NCBI RefSeq assembly: GCF_030445035.2
Contig: NC_080699.1
Span: 2,232,001-2,296,000, forward strand
Source of the DNA: Dasypus novemcinctus
Taxonomy: Eukaryota > Chordata > Mammalia > Cingulata > Dasypodidae
Direction: 5' to 3'
Length of the DNA: 64,000 bases
Below the pieces are notes generated by a model that saw only the letters and a list, made by a program, of their open reading frames with translations, ran no database searches and had not been told where the DNA came from. A program made the translations under genes and the position numbers. Shown one piece after another: positions 22,296-48,461 of the stretch (position 1 is the stretch's first letter; each line of letters starts with the position of its first letter).

Positions 22296-22700
22296 ACAGC
22301 CAGGCCGAGCGGTCGGGGGACGTTGGACCTGCGGTGGGAATGGGAGCTCCGGGCTGCTGCTGTTGGCTTGAGGGTCCTCGGCTTATGGGAGGCACTTAAT
22401 GAGCTCATCCAGGAAGCAGTGCAGGTAAAGCCACAGCAGCAACACGCACAGAACCAGCCACACAGCAAGCCCCGGGAGAAGGAGGACGGGCCCGAGGGCG
22501 TCCAGCCTCCCAGGTCAGCCCCGAGCAGGCGCGAGCGGCGGCCCCGAGCGGCGGCGGGGAAGCAGCAGGGCAGCAGGCGCGGGAGGCTCCGGGAGGCACG
22601 GGGAGGCGCCCGCGGCCTTCTCCCCTCGGCGCTACGTGCTTTCATCTTCCTAACTCCCTTCCTTATGTTACTGTTTGTGAATACCTGTAATGTACTATAC
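22296..22700. other. Short GC-rich intergenic stretch, nothing recognised
   Basis: GC-rich, with 'gcgcgagcggcggccccgag' near 22527. It does not have clear promoter motifs or an exon. Confidence 0.35.
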
Positions 22701-22719
22701 TGTCTGCAATAATTTACTT

Positions 22720-22860
22720 TCCTGGCCATCTCCTCTAGACTGTGAGCCCTTGAGAACAAAGGACTTTTTATCTTCGTAGCAACTAGCACCATGCCTGCCA
22801 CGTAACACATGGTTATTGTGCACAAATGTGCCTGCTAAATTAATACTGAAATGTAATAGG
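22720..22860 (+). repeat. L2 3'-end relic
   Basis: 'tctagactgtgagcccttgag', 'gcaactagcaccatgcctgcc' and the following words match the L2 terminus. Confidence 0.65.
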
Positions 22861-22987
22861 AAATTCACCCCCTGAAATGAAAAATACCTGCACAGAAAGC
22901 CAGCAGTCATTCAATTTCTCAGTTAGTTCACACTGACAATGACCCAGGTACTGCTCAAATAGCTAAGCTGTTAAAATGCTGTGGCTG

Positions 22988-23360
22988 CGAAGTGGCCGTG
23001 GCTCAGCTGACAGAGCGTCCGCCTACCACATGGGCCGTCCAGGGTTCAAACCCCGGGCCTCCTGACCCATGTGGAGAGCCGGCCCATGTGCGGCACTGCC
23101 ACGCGCAAGGAGTGCCATGCCACACGGGGGTGTCCCCCTTGTAGGGGAGCCCCATGAGCAAGGAGTGCGCCCCGTAAGGAGAGCTGCCTGGCATGAGAAA
23201 AAGTGCAGCCTGCCCAGGAGTGGGGCCATGCACACAGAGAGCTGACACAGCAAGATGATGCAACAACAAAAAAGACACAGATTCCAGGTGCTGCTGACAC
23301 AAAAGAACACACAACAATGGGGGGGGGACGGAAGAGAAATTAAAATAAATCTTAAAAAAA
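22988..23360 (+). mobile_element. DAS-type SINE, full length
   Basis: Head 'gcgaagtggccgtggctcag', 'gggttcaaaccccgggcctcc', body 'caaggagtgccatgccac', end 'aattaaaataaatctt' and A-tail. The flanking duplication is AAATGCTGTGGC at 22974-22985 and AAATGATGTGGC at 23361-23372, with one difference. Confidence 0.9.
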
Positions 23361-23374
23361 AAATGATGTGGCGT

Positions 23375-23900
23375 CACTCCTGCTCAGCCTGCACGGCCCC
23401 GCGTTGGCAGTGCGGGTAATACAACGAAAGGGCTACCGCCTGTGTTCAGCCAGGGTCTCCGCTTTTATTTGTAGCAGGTACCGGGGCTCCTGATTAAACT
23501 TTCATTTCAAATAAGAAAGTGGGTTGCGTTGCTAAATACTGTGAATAATCGATCCTAATGTTCTCCTGCCATCAGACACATCAGGGGACATGCAGTAAGG
23601 TTGAAAAGGCACAGCTAGCTTTCATTTACCTTAAATTTTAAAAATCGATTAAATGAAACACACAGCTAGTTATATTGCAAGGGTATTATGTCCCGGAGAG
23701 CGTGTAAAGCATTTCTTATATTAATATTCACCTTATTTAGCCCTCATTCAAAACTCTATAAATTGGTAAATACAAGATGAAAAAACAGACTATTAAGAAG
23801 GGGAGTGGGAGTATATGGGAATCTCATAAATATATATATATATTTTTTTTACTATTTCTTCACTCCTTCTGTGAAGTTTTTTTTTAATTATGAATTGATA
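23375..23900. other. Intergenic DNA with AT microsatellite
   Basis: Unique sequence with an (AT)n/T-run at about 23826-23850. Nothing else recognised. Confidence 0.4.
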
Positions 23901-23902
23901 AG

Positions 23903-24318
23903 TTTTTTTTAAGATTTATTTTTTATTTCTCATTTCCCCCCCACTCCCCGCAGTTGTCTGCTCTCTGTCCATTTGCTGTGTTCCTCTGTGACCGCTTCTA
24001 TCCTTATCAACAGCACCGGAAATCTGTGTTTCTTTTTGTTCTGTCATCTTGCTGTGTGTGTCAGTTCTCCATGTGTGCAGCACCACTCCTGGGCAGGCAA
24101 CACTTTCTTTCGCGCTGGGCGGCTCTCCTTATGGGGCGCACTCCTTGCGCATGGGGCTCCCCTATGCGTGGGACACCCCTGCGTGGCAGGGCACTCCTTG
24201 CGCGCATCAGCACTGCGCATGGGCCAGCTCCACACGGGTCACGGAGGCCCGGGGTTTGAACTGTGGACCTCCCATGTGGTAGGCGGACGCCCTAACCACT
24301 GGGCCAAGTCCACTTCCC
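23903..24318 (-). mobile_element. DAS-type SINE, full length
   Basis: The reverse strand starts 'gggaagtggacttggcccag', has 'gttcaaaccccgggcctcc', the GC-rich body and a long A/T-rich end at 23903-23935 on the plus strand. It is closely similar to the copy at 25.8 kb in the opposite orientation. Confidence 0.9.
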
Positions 24319-24319
24319 T

Positions 24320-24715
24320 CTTATATTTTTTAATGGTAACATTTTGTGTGATCTACGTATCTTTTTTTAAAAAGATTTTTAAAAAGCTAGAACCTGCTAT
24401 AAAAAATAAATAAAAGTGAGTTAATAGAAAAAAAGAAAATTGCCCCAAAACATCCCGCTGATGAAGGGCAGAGCTAGATTTGAAACCAGATTTGACTCCA
24501 AACCTAGACTTGAGTCCGAGGCTCTCCTGCCGCGTAGCCGGGTATGGAATCACTACCAAGTGTTTGGATGACGTGCGGACGGTTTTGTAATAAGGGCGGG
24601 GGGCGGGGGGAGGGGGGTGGAAGCAGGAGTCAAGGTTAGACTGTGGCGTGATTACTAACAGGATTTGAGACCCACAGAAACGTGACGATCCCAGGTGCTA
24701 GAATTATGGGTGTCT
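24320..24715. other. Intergenic DNA with a G-rich tract
   Basis: Mostly unique. Bases 24594-24620 hold five G-runs of three to six (GGGCGGGGGGCGGGGGGAGG and on), a strong G-quadruplex pattern on the plus strand. Confidence 0.6.
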
Positions 24716-24719
24716 TTTC

Positions 24720-25700
24720 TTATTTTTATTTTTTCCAATGAGCATATCACTTACATAAATAACCTCTTTTAGAAAAATGTAGCATTGAGCCATACAATCA
24801 ATTTCAGTAATTAACAACTCACAATCCTATTTCATGTCTATTTCCATCTGCTCTCTCTCCATATTATTTTGAAGCAAATATTAAACGTCATGTCATTATA
24901 AATATTTTAATGTATCTCCAAAAGGAATCTTCTAAAAATAAACATTTTTATTACATTACCATGTGTAAAACATTAACAGCAATTCCTTAATATCGTCAAA
25001 TAACCAGTGTTCAAATCACCAATTGTCTCATGAGTGTTAAAATAAAATTTTAAATGGTCAGTTTAATGCAAGATCTAAATCAGAACTACATCTTGGTACA
25101 GATACTCCTTGATCTATAGGTGCTCCTTCCATCACTTCTTTTGCCCTGAAATTTAATGAAGAAACAGTTGTGCCAACAGCATCCGGTTAGTGCCATTCAA
25201 CAAGACCCTCTCTCCTGTTTCCTGTAAATTAGAAGCATGATCAGAATTGTCTGAAAATTTTTTTTTCAAAACTGCTTCATAGGTAGACGTGTATTCTTGC
25301 CAGAAAGCACATAACAAAAGGACGTGTCCTCCCGGGGAAGGCAGCTGCTGTTGGTGATCAATGCTCATCTCCGTCCACTCACTAGTTGTTAAGAGAGAAA
25401 GTACCCTCGTCTATGACTTGCCCACCCAGTGGCTCAGTTTGTATGGGAAATGCAGGCGATAAGGAATTCTTTTTTCTTTACCAGTTTTCAAAATAATGAG
25501 TTAGTTCACTAGCATCCATGGTGACCAATTAGTGCTTTGGTTTTTGCATGGCTTGTTTAGTTAGTATCATTTCGAAGTCATGGATTTACACATATGATGT
25601 TTTAGTTCATTGCAGTTATTTTCTATATTGATGTTCAAATTGTCCTATTTTCAAATTGACACCTTTATCCTTTCATCACTGTACTAATAGTCTTTTATTT
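24720..25700 (-). repeat. L1M-type LINE 3'-region relic
   Basis: 'attttgaagcaaatattaaacgtcatg', 'gtatctccaaaaggaatcttc', 'acagcaattccttaatatcgtc', 'agtgttcaaatcaccaattgtctc' and, further on, 'attgatgttcaaattgtcc' follow an old L1 3' region in order. Confidence 0.65.
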
Positions 25701-25715
25701 TTGGCATGTTTCCAT

Positions 25716-25774
25716 TTATTTTATTTTTTAAAAAATACATAGGTCATACAAAATGTTACATTAAAAAAACATAA
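25716..25774 (-). mobile_element. L1-type 3' end, tail segment left of a nested SINE
   Basis: A T/A-rich tail and 'gtcatacaaaatgttacatt' open the same 3'-end design as the copies at 17.9 and 19.7 kb. The element resumes at about 26186 after the SINE. Confidence 0.6.
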
Positions 25775-26185
25775 GGGAAGTGGACTTGGCCCAGTGGTTA
25801 GGGTGTCCACCTACCACATGGGAGGTCCGAGTTTCAAACCCCGGGCCTCCGTGACCCGTGTGGAGCTGACCCATGCGCAGTGCTGATGCGCGCAAGGAGT
25901 GCCCTGCCACGCAGGGGTGTCCCCCGCGTAGGGGAGCCCCATGCACAAGGAGTGCGCCCCATAAAGAGAGCTGCCCAGAGCGAAAGAAAGTGCAGCCTGC
26001 CCAGGAATGGTGCCGCACACATGGAGAGGTGACACAACAAGATGATGGAACAAAAAGAAACACAGATTTCCAGTGCCGCTGATAAGGATAGAAGTGGTCG
26101 TAAAGGAACACAGAGCAAATGGACACAGAGAGCAGACAACTGGGGGGCGGGATGAGGGGAGAGAAATAAATAAATAAATCTTTTA
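25775..26185 (+). mobile_element. DAS-type SINE nested in an L1-type 3' end
   Basis: Starts 'gggaagtggacttggcccag', with 'caaggagtgccctgcca', 'gcgtaggggagccccatg', and 'aataaataaataaatctttt' at the end, followed by a (TA)n run. It lies inside the L1-type element, so it is the younger of the two. Confidence 0.9.
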
Positions 26186-26460
26186 AAATATATATATATA
26201 TATAGAAAAGGTTCCCATATACCCCACTCCCCACACCCCCTGCTCCTCCCACATCAACAACTTCTTTCATTAGTGTGGCACATTCATTGCATTTGATGAG
26301 TACATTTTGGAGCACTGCTACACAGCATGGATTATAGTTTACGTTGTAGTTTACACTCTCTCCCAGTCTATTCAGTGGGTTATGGCAGGACATATAATGT
26401 CCTGCATCTGTCCCTGCAATATCATTCAGGTCAGCTCCAAGTCCCGAAAATGCCCCGAGG
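26186..26460 (-). mobile_element. L1-type 3' end, main segment (same orientation as tail)
   Basis: 'ccatataccccactcccc', 'ttcattgcatttgatgag', 'ggatataatgtcctgc'-like words and 'catctgtccctgcaatatc' align with 19720-19960. The match stops at about 26460 with 'gtcccgaaaatgcccc', where the orientation flips. Confidence 0.7.
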
Positions 26461-27237
26461 GATTACTACCAAGCTCCAGCTGGTGATGCAACCAGAAAAA
26501 GACCTCGAATAAAAGGGGGAATGGTAAATACAAATGCGTTTATATGGCTAAGAGACTTCAAAATGAGTTGGGAGGTCATCAAAGGGGTCGCACTTACACA
26601 CATCTCAGCAGGATCCCAGAGACAGCCAAAGTAGATACAACACCAGGTAGTGGTGCTCCTGAGGGCTATGGAGACACCCAGGTCCTGTGGTCATGGCAGA
26701 TGGCTCTGGAGTTCCGTGCCTTGCCAGTGGGCCCTACTTTGGAATTTGTGCTGAGTGTGATGGAGTGGGACTCAGATGTGACCTCTCTACACGTGCCTCT
26801 TCTGTCACTTTTACTGAACCTGTGGTTGGCACTGGGGTTGGTTTATACCCAGGAGACATCTCTGGACTATGTGCCAGCTGGGCCCTGAGCCTCAGCAGAG
26901 TTGCAACTCCTACTCTCCGGTTCATTAGACTTACCCAGGTCAGCTAACAGGGAGGTGAGGATGGTCAACCCCACACCAGGGGACCAAGAGCGTCTACAAC
27001 TGCAAGCAGGAGAATCCTATCATCAACCATGTGGGATCTAAGCCCCCTCTCATTTAGAGGTAAAGTGGACATCACCATCCCAGGATCCTCAGGATGGAGG
27101 AATAAAATATGGATTAGAGTGGACTTACTGGTATTCTACTATAGAATTATTGTGACGCTAGCAACAGAAGAAACTATATCATTGATGTGGAGACAGTGGC
27201 TATGGGAGTTGCTAAATAGTCTTTGATAGCTTCCTTG
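26461..27237 (+). mobile_element. L1-type element, upstream segment inverted (twin-priming pattern)
   Basis: Read in reverse, 27000-27235 matches 19994-20200 ('cactttctccacatcaatg', 'agaataccagtaagtccactc', 'gatggtgatgtccac'). The remainder, 26461-27000, is the next upstream part of the same element. An inverted 5' portion joined to a normal 3' end is the classic twin-priming insertion product. Confidence 0.65.
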
Positions 27238-27820
27238 CTATCTAGTATGAAAAAAGATGTTCCAGGTTTACGCCACACATTTCCTCCTCCAGGGAGAATC
27301 AGATACCTTTTCTCCAAGATGTTTAAGATCCTTTTAATGGGAATTGGTATTTCGGGGACCTAGCTGTGTATACTCCACTGGTTTACTCATTGCTTCTCGA
27401 CGCTTTCAGTGGGCAGACCTAAGAAACACCTATATTTTTAAAATCTCCTATTCCTCTAGCCAACAATTCGTCCTAAGCAACAAAGGAAATGTTAGAATAC
27501 CACATATTTGCTTGCCTTATCCCACACAACAATCTCAGAAAAACAAAACTACACTAACAACATGATTACTCTCGACAGTTGACGATGAATTTTGCTGTTC
27601 TTTCCTTCCTTACGGCACTCTCTAGTAGGGAGGTACAAATTATTGCATTTCATATCCTTTGGAATAGCTCTCTTTGTGTGGTTATGCCACCAACTGGATA
27701 CATTTATGTACTTTCTTTAAGGATTTATTATTTTGTACAAATATTTAAATGACTCCAAAGTCAAATTGACAAAACATGGGATACTCAAAGAAGTCTAGCT
27801 TGTAATTGTCTTCTCTCCTT
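27238..27820. other. Intergenic DNA, nothing recognised
   Basis: AT-rich unique sequence with no supported gene. Confidence 0.35.
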
Positions 27821-27836
27821 CTATGGTAAACATTTT

Positions 27837-28104
27837 CTTTTATATGTGTATTTTTAAAAAAGATTTTATTTATTCCTCCCCCCTTGCCGCTTGCTTGCTG
27901 TCTGCTCTCTGTGTCCATTCACTGCACATTCTTCTGTGTCTGCTTGTCTCCCTTTGTTGCATCATCTTGCTGTGCCAGCTCTCCATGGGCACGGGCCATC
28001 AGCTGTCCACGGGCATACCTTCACAAGGAGGCCCTGGGATGCGAACCCAGGGCCTCCCATATGGTAGACAAGAGACCAATCAATTGAGCTATATCTACTT
28101 CCCT
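27837..28104 (-). mobile_element. DAS-related SINE, medium length
   Basis: The minus strand starts 'gggaagtagatatagctcaattg', followed by 'gggaggccctgggttcgcatccc', and ends in an A-rich tail (plus-strand TTTTTAAAAAAGATTTTATT). The target-site duplication is TGGTAAACATTTT at 27824-27836 and TGGTAACCATTTT at 28105-28117. Confidence 0.88.
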
Positions 28105-28309
28105 TGGTAACCATTTTTTTAAAATTCTGATTAAACCTTCAATTTTAAAAAAAACAACTGTAGGCAGATACTTTTTGTGGATGTATGTAGCCCCATCTTC
28201 TTAAACAGAAAAAACAAAATAACAGTTTTCTCAAGTTTGCTTTTCTCAATTAAGAATGCATCATGGAATAGTATGTTGAGTTAAAAAACAAACGGCTAAT
28301 AAGTAACCA

Positions 28310-28745
28310 ATGTATGGGCATACCATATTTTTTTAACCAGTCCCTATTGATGGACATTTTGGTTGTTTTCTGATTTTTGCCATTACCTCTGCAATAGCTT
28401 TGTGCATGTCTTTTCACTTTTGCCATTGGTGATGGATTCCTTTAATCAGATTGCTAAGTCAGAGCATAAATGCATATGTAAATTTTGCAGTTACAAATTT
28501 ACCTCCATAGGTAACCTATGAGAGCTTCTTGTTTCCTTACATCCTTACCAGCAAAGTGTGTTATCAGACTTGAGATTCTGCTAATCTAAATAGGTGAGAA
28601 ATGGTCTCCATATACTTTTTTCAATTTTCTTATGAATGAGTTTGAGCATCTTTTCATAAGGTTAAGGCCACTTGCATTTCTTTTCCTATAAACTGTCTTA
28701 CTCATTTCTCTGGTTGAGTTTTATATAGGATTGTTGTTCTTTTCC
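28310..28745 (-). repeat. L1M-type LINE 3'-region relic
   Basis: 'tattgatggacattttggttg', 'attgctaagtcagagcataaatg', 'acatccttaccagcaaagtgtg' and 'gtgagaaatggtctcc' match the antisense 3' region of an old L1. Confidence 0.65.
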
Positions 28746-29320
28746 TTTATTTTAGAAACAAGTCTATCTTTTTAGTCTAAATTCAGCCTCCAACCCTCTC
28801 CAATCATGTAATGTCTCAAATCATATTTTCTTAGGAAGCAATGCCTAGCACTACATATATCAAGATAGTCATACCAGCATTAAACATGAGATAAAAACAC
28901 TGGGTTTTGAGTCATCTACCTTCTGTCAAAAAGCAAATTCTGTACCTTATGTCAAGGCATGGTTAAAAATTAGCCTTTTTCCCTGCCCACACATAATCCT
29001 GTCATAGCCAATGGACTTTTCTCATGACCCACAACCTTTTAACTGTATTTGATATGGTGACAATACACATACTTTCTAAAACTGAGTTTCGTTTGTAGGG
29101 CAAACTGACTGGATACAAGTCACTTAAACCAAAGTATCTCAAATTCTTTTTGGAAACTGGCAGGACATTAATACAAGACCTCATCCTGCTGCTTCCTCAC
29201 TTTTAAGATAGTGGATTTGGAGAAAAATGTAAAGTGTTTTAAAGTATAAAATTATCTGGTCTATGTCACTTCTTTTTCAAAATCAAATACCTCTACCCAA
29301 CTGCCTTTAAAATGGAGTTC
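28746..29320. other. Intergenic DNA, nothing recognised
   Basis: AT-rich unique sequence with no supported gene. Confidence 0.35.
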
Positions 29321-29439
29321 TAAATAACCCTCCAAGTTCATTCCCCAGTTCTTCCCCATAAGTTGTCCTTCTCATTATCCCTTCAACGACTCTTCCCCAC
29401 TCCTGACTTCACCTCTAGCACTCTTCTGGAAGGGCAGGC

Positions 29440-29578
29440 CTACGCCGGCAGCACTAGCATTACTTGGGAATTTGGAAGTACAAATGCTTGGGTCCCATCT
29501 CGGACTCAATCAGGAAAGACCTGGAGACCTGTGGCTTAGCAAGCCTTTCAGGAAAAGTTTGAGAAACAACTCACTTGA
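29440..29578. repeat. MER5A-like DNA transposon relic
   Basis: 'cagcactagcattacttggga', 'gaagtacaaatgcttggg', 'gaaagacctggagacctgtgg', 'agcaagcctttcaggaaaag' and 'tttgagaaacaactca' follow the MER5A consensus. Confidence 0.7.
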
Positions 29579-29579
29579 C

Positions 29580-30055
29580 ACTATATAACCTTTCCTGCAA
29601 TTCTTGGAACTCCTTGCTAAAAGCTATTAGCTCTCTATTGCACTTTAATACCAAAGGTAAGCAAGTTCTGAATATTTTTTCCGGCGTATTCCTTTTCTTC
29701 CAACCAGACTAAAGAACCATGTCTTCAACTTTCATTCTGTCAAATCATCCAGAATGGCACTATTCATGGTTTTCAAAAACTTAACTATATGTCACTTGAT
29801 TTATTTTGTTGTTGCTTTTAAGTAACAACTCAATAAAAAAGTACTTTCTCTCCAGGAAAATAACTTCCACTAAAGCTGTCTGAAGGAGCAGATAGGAACA
29901 GTTTCTAATGTTTGGCCTGAACCGCTTTCTCTGACGTCTGTTGTTTTAGGGCTGTATACTGGGGAAAAGGGGAAAGAGTGCGTGGAGTGGGGGTGGCTGA
30001 GTAGTGGCTCCATGGCTCCCCCACCAAGTCCCAGCACCTTCTACAAGAAAAGGGA
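29580..30055. other. Intergenic DNA, possible L2 remains
   Basis: The flanks of the MER5A-like copy (29320-29430 and 29590-29830) read like a weak L2. I cannot be sure; nothing else is visible. Confidence 0.3.
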
Positions 30056-30057
30056 CT

Positions 30058-30412
30058 TGGCACGTGAGTAAGTTAAGGCTCTGGAGATTGGCCTGGACTG
30101 TCCAGGTGGCCCAATGGTGGACGCTCAAGCGTCCTTCTCAGAGGGGGACGGGGAGGCGGCACCACAGAAGAGAGCAGGCCATCTGAGGCACAGCAGCGCT
30201 CTGAAGGCGTGAGGGGGGCTGCTACCCGAGGATTCGAGGAACGCACCCTAGGAGCCGAACAGGCAAGGACACGGATGTTCTGTGGCCTCCAGGCCCACCA
30301 GCCGTGAAACTGACCTTGGACTTCTGACCTCCGGAACCGTAAAAGAATTTGTGTTGTCTGAAGCCACTAAATTTGTGGAAATCTGCTAAAGCAGCAATAG
30401 GAAACTAATACA
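30058..30412 (+). mobile_element. MLT1-type MaLR LTR
   Basis: 'gtaagttaaggctctggagattggcctgg', 'ctgtccaggtggcccaatgg', 'cttggacttctgacctccgg', 'gtgttgtctgaagccactaaatttgtgg' and the terminal 'gcaataggaaactaataca' are MLT1 landmarks in order. The LTR ends at 30412, directly next to the FAM76B polyadenylation region. Its 5' end is decayed or truncated. Confidence 0.85.
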
Positions 30413-32948
30413 AAGCTTTTAACAAGTTTTTATTGTGAAATATTGGATTTAGAAAAAAGTACAAAATGTCAACAGGTGTGTACAAGTACAGTATTTCCAT
30501 AGGCTATACATGTGAACAGCTTAACAGGTTCACCGCAGAATGCATATTTAGACCAATACAATCTAAAAAGGACTCAATATTCACAGGCTATTAATACATA
30601 AATAACTTGAGCCAAGATGCCCCCACTGGCAAATGCTAATTAATAGCTGAAACAGGCTAAAAAGCACAATAGAGCACACCACAGTATTTCCTTACAGATC
30701 CACGTTTAAGGAATATCAGCTCATTAGGTCAATACACTACAGAGCCAGGACTGGGACTCAACTACTAGCTTATACAATTTCAAAAACCTGAAGTTCAAAA
30801 ACAAGGTCATGGAATAAAGAGAGAATATTCACTGAGGATTTCGTACCATGAACCCCCTAAAGGTTTCAGCCTTGGAATTTACAAGAAGCTTATTTGGACT
30901 GATTTTCCATTTTCAATCTGCTACCCACCAAAAAAAAAAAAAAAAGGGTGTGTGTGTCAAATGCCTTTTGTAGCAGTTCCAACAAGGTATAAGAACTCTT
31001 ACAGTTTATTTTAAAACCATAATGACCGCTATGGATTGACAAAAGTCTGAGAAACCAGCATATAAAACATAAATTTGAAAGAAAGGCAATACTATCTTAC
31101 CAACTTATCAAGTCCTGCAAATATTAAAATCCATGTTAATAAAGCATCTAGCCTGGCTGAGAATACTAAATTTAGGAAGGTTTTTTACATAAAGATTTCA
31201 TAAAAATAAACCAGTTTAAATTTTCCAAGTCTGATGATTGGATCTTTTGCTGTCACTTTAAGAAAATTAACCTAGATTATATATAATATATCCAAATTGG
31301 ATAAAGAATTATGTGTATCACTTTATAATGAATAATAATATACTGAAGTATACGCCATGTTAAAAAGAATTGTTTTCTTAGGAAAAGACAAATCTTTGCT
31401 ATGACATTCATAATCAATGCTTGTTTAAAAATAAAATTATCAACACTGATAAATTTAGTAACAGTTTACCTGAAACAAATTTATCTTTGCCCGTTAAGTT
31501 CTAAAAGAAGAAGCACTTTCACTCCAAACCAGTGTATCTAACCATGTCTGAAGCTTTAAAATGGAATTAAAGTCTGAGCTAATAGTTAAGTGGGAGGAGA
31601 TCGATTCCATCCCAGGCTGAAAACCACTGGGTCAGTTTCTTGGTCAACAACCTCACAGACTATCCACCCTACCTGAACCTCCTATAGACAGTTTTAAAAC
31701 TTTGAGACCGTTTTCTTCTAAATAGTGCCTGAATCTTACAGCAGATTCCAATTTATTCAAAGATAATCACAGATAGGATTAAAAGTTATTTAATTTTTTT
31801 CTAGATTTTTCTAGATTTCTTAATCTACAAATTAAGTATGGAATACATAAATATTAACTTATATAACCACATATGTGGAAAGAAGAAATATGGGGAACTG
31901 TAGAAATATACATTTTAAAGAAATCTTATAAAAGAAAAATAAAGCACAACATAACTCACATAATATGAACATGAAGCCATTGGACATAAAAAATAACATT
32001 ACTCTATCAGAAGTGATTTAAAGTTAAAACTTTGGGGAAGTATTTTGACATAATTCAATGACCAACGCTTCCCTCGTCACACAGAAACAAACCACAAAAA
32101 TCATCTAAAACCTATATGTATTATCAGTTAGTTTTTAATGCAACCTCAAACATTTTACTAGCAATTTTGATTTCCTTTTGAAATAGGCTTCTGTACATAT
32201 ACACTTATATACAAACATTATTAAACATGATTTTAAAACAAACTTTATGTACAAAAGATCAGCATTCCTATAAATAAAAACATTAGGTGGCAAAAAGGCA
32301 CTTGTAAGTAAAAATCTACAGTAGTTTGTACAAAACAAAAACACTTTTTACCTTGGATACTGTACAATAAACAATCCCTATATCCTTACTAATGTTAATG
32401 ATGTAACTTTTAAAAACATATTTACATATACTCTGAAGTTCATTTAATAAAAGCACCATGATTCTAAATTCACGCTGATGTAAAGTTAAAACACAATTAC
32501 CAAAAAACCCAGTGTTCAATATATTCCTTGTTCAAAAGTTTTTGGATTTCTAAATTGGAAACTTTATCTGAAATTACCATAGTGTAAAACAAAAAATAAA
32601 ACAAAGAAACCCTGCTGCTTTGACTTAAAACTTTACAATTATTGCATGTTGCATTTTTTTTTTTTTAAAGAGTACTACTCATGCACTCCTTTAAAACTTT
32701 TTAATACTATTGCTGGCAAAAAGTTCCTGGATATCAAATAATTAAAAAGTTACTTCAAACCAGTTGAAGCTTTATTTGAATGTTGACAACTTAAAAAATG
32801 CTGTATATCAGTTACAAAAGTGAATAGGAAACACGCCAATTCATTTGGTGTGCAAAAATATTTTTCCACCACACAGAATTTAGGGGTTTCACAGAATTTT
32901 TTTCAAATCTACATATTCCACAGAAATACTAAGTGGGCAACTCCTCTC
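30413..32948 (-). other. FAM76B: FAM76B 3' UTR
   Basis: AT-rich sequence runs downstream of the FAM76B stop on the minus strand, without an intervening gene. A canonical AATAAA (plus-strand TTTATT) lies at 30429-30434. Cleavage is expected 10-30 bases further, at about 30400-30418, which falls on the end of the MLT1 LTR. A UTR of about 2.5 kb is inferred from this signal. Shorter alternative transcripts are possible. Confidence 0.7.
30429..30434 (-). terminator. FAM76B: FAM76B polyadenylation signal AATAAA
   Basis: TTTATT on the plus strand gives AATAAA in the gene's sense. It is the last such signal before the MLT1 LTR and the end of gene-like 3' UTR sequence. Confidence 0.6.
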
Positions 32949-47519
<14,571 letters not shown>

Positions 47520-48124
47520 CTAGGCCCGCGCCGGCGGAGGGAGACGCGGCCGAGAGTCGCTGCGCCCGGCCGCGGCCCGCTTCCTCCTCGCCGCCCGCCC
47601 CGCCGCGATTGGCCGCCGCGGCCGCACGTCATGCGCGCGCCGCCCCGCCCCCGGGCCGCGGCGCAGCGCGCCCACAAAGGCGGCGGCGCGGCCAATGGCA
47701 GCCCGGCGCTCCCCGCGCGCGAAAGCCGCTCGGAGCCGCCGCGCCCCGCGGCCCGGCCCGGCCCGGCGCTCCGCGCCCCATTGGGCGGCCGCGGGCCTCA
47801 GGCTGGCGCCCCGCCCCGCGTCCGCACCCCCTCAGCCGCCATTGGGCCAAGCGCTAGCCCCGCCCAGCCCGCCCTGCTATTGGCCAAAAGGTAAGCCTTC
47901 CCCTGGAGCGGCGGCCCCAGGCCTGGCCCACGCCCGCTCCGGCCTTACGCCGCAGGCAGCGATGGCGTGTGGTTTTCACCCTATTTCGGTCATGCGACTC
48001 CATTGCCACGCAAGACGACAGCGTCGACTGGCCCACGGCGCCTCCTTGGGAAGGCTCGCCCCTGGCAGCGGCCCCCACAGCCCCAGTGGTATAGCCTCGG
48101 CCGTTTCCGTTACGCGCTACCTTG

Positions 48125-48132
48125 TGACGTCA
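48125..48132. promoter_or_regulatory. Consensus CRE, TGACGTCA
   Basis: A full palindromic CRE 284 bases upstream of the CEP57 start codon, with an Sp1-type box and an ETS site within 40 bases. Confidence 0.7.
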
Positions 48133-48416
48133 CCGGCGGAAGGGGCGGGCTCTCGCCAACTACCGGAAGGCGTCCGCGTTTCTGATTGGCTCTCCGAGGC
48201 GCCCGTCTGCACGCGTCGGCCTGTCGGCGTGAGCCCTGAGTGTGGCGGTCCCGGGGGTGTGTGGCAGGGCTTTCTGGACCTGGCACCTGCACCCTCGCCC
48301 TTTCCATCAGGGGCTGGGCTTGGGGTCGCCCCTGGCGGGCGGCTCGCAGATCTTGAAGAGGAGCACGGGCGCGCAGACCGCCCCGGAGCTGCGGAGGCCT
48401 GCTGGGCTGGAGGAAG

Positions 48417-48461
48417 ATGGCGGCGGCGTCGGTGTCCGCGGCTTCTGGCTCGCAGTTCTCG
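48417..48461 (+). CDS. CEP57: CEP57 coding exon 1 (gene continues beyond the window)
   Basis: ATG at 48417 in GAAG ATG GCG context. The 15 codons encode MAAASVSAASGSQFS, ending at donor GTAAGG. This matches the N-terminus of human CEP57 (translokin), with one change near its end (Gln-Phe where I recall His-Leu). CEP57 is a coiled-coil centrosomal and microtubule-anchoring protein. Loss of function in people causes mosaic variegated aneuploidy, and it is also linked to FGF2 traffic. No second coding exon was found before 64000, so intron 1 exceeds 15.5 kb here. Divergence from FAM76B across one CpG island supports the call. Confidence 0.9.

Noticed and set aside
21674-22825. Overlapping 140-220-codon frames on the minus strand
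   Set aside because: They cover GC-rich ancient repeats and lack splice sites or similarity I can place.
26544-26888. 114-codon frame on the plus strand
   Set aside because: It lies in the inverted L1-type segment and reads no recognisable ORF.
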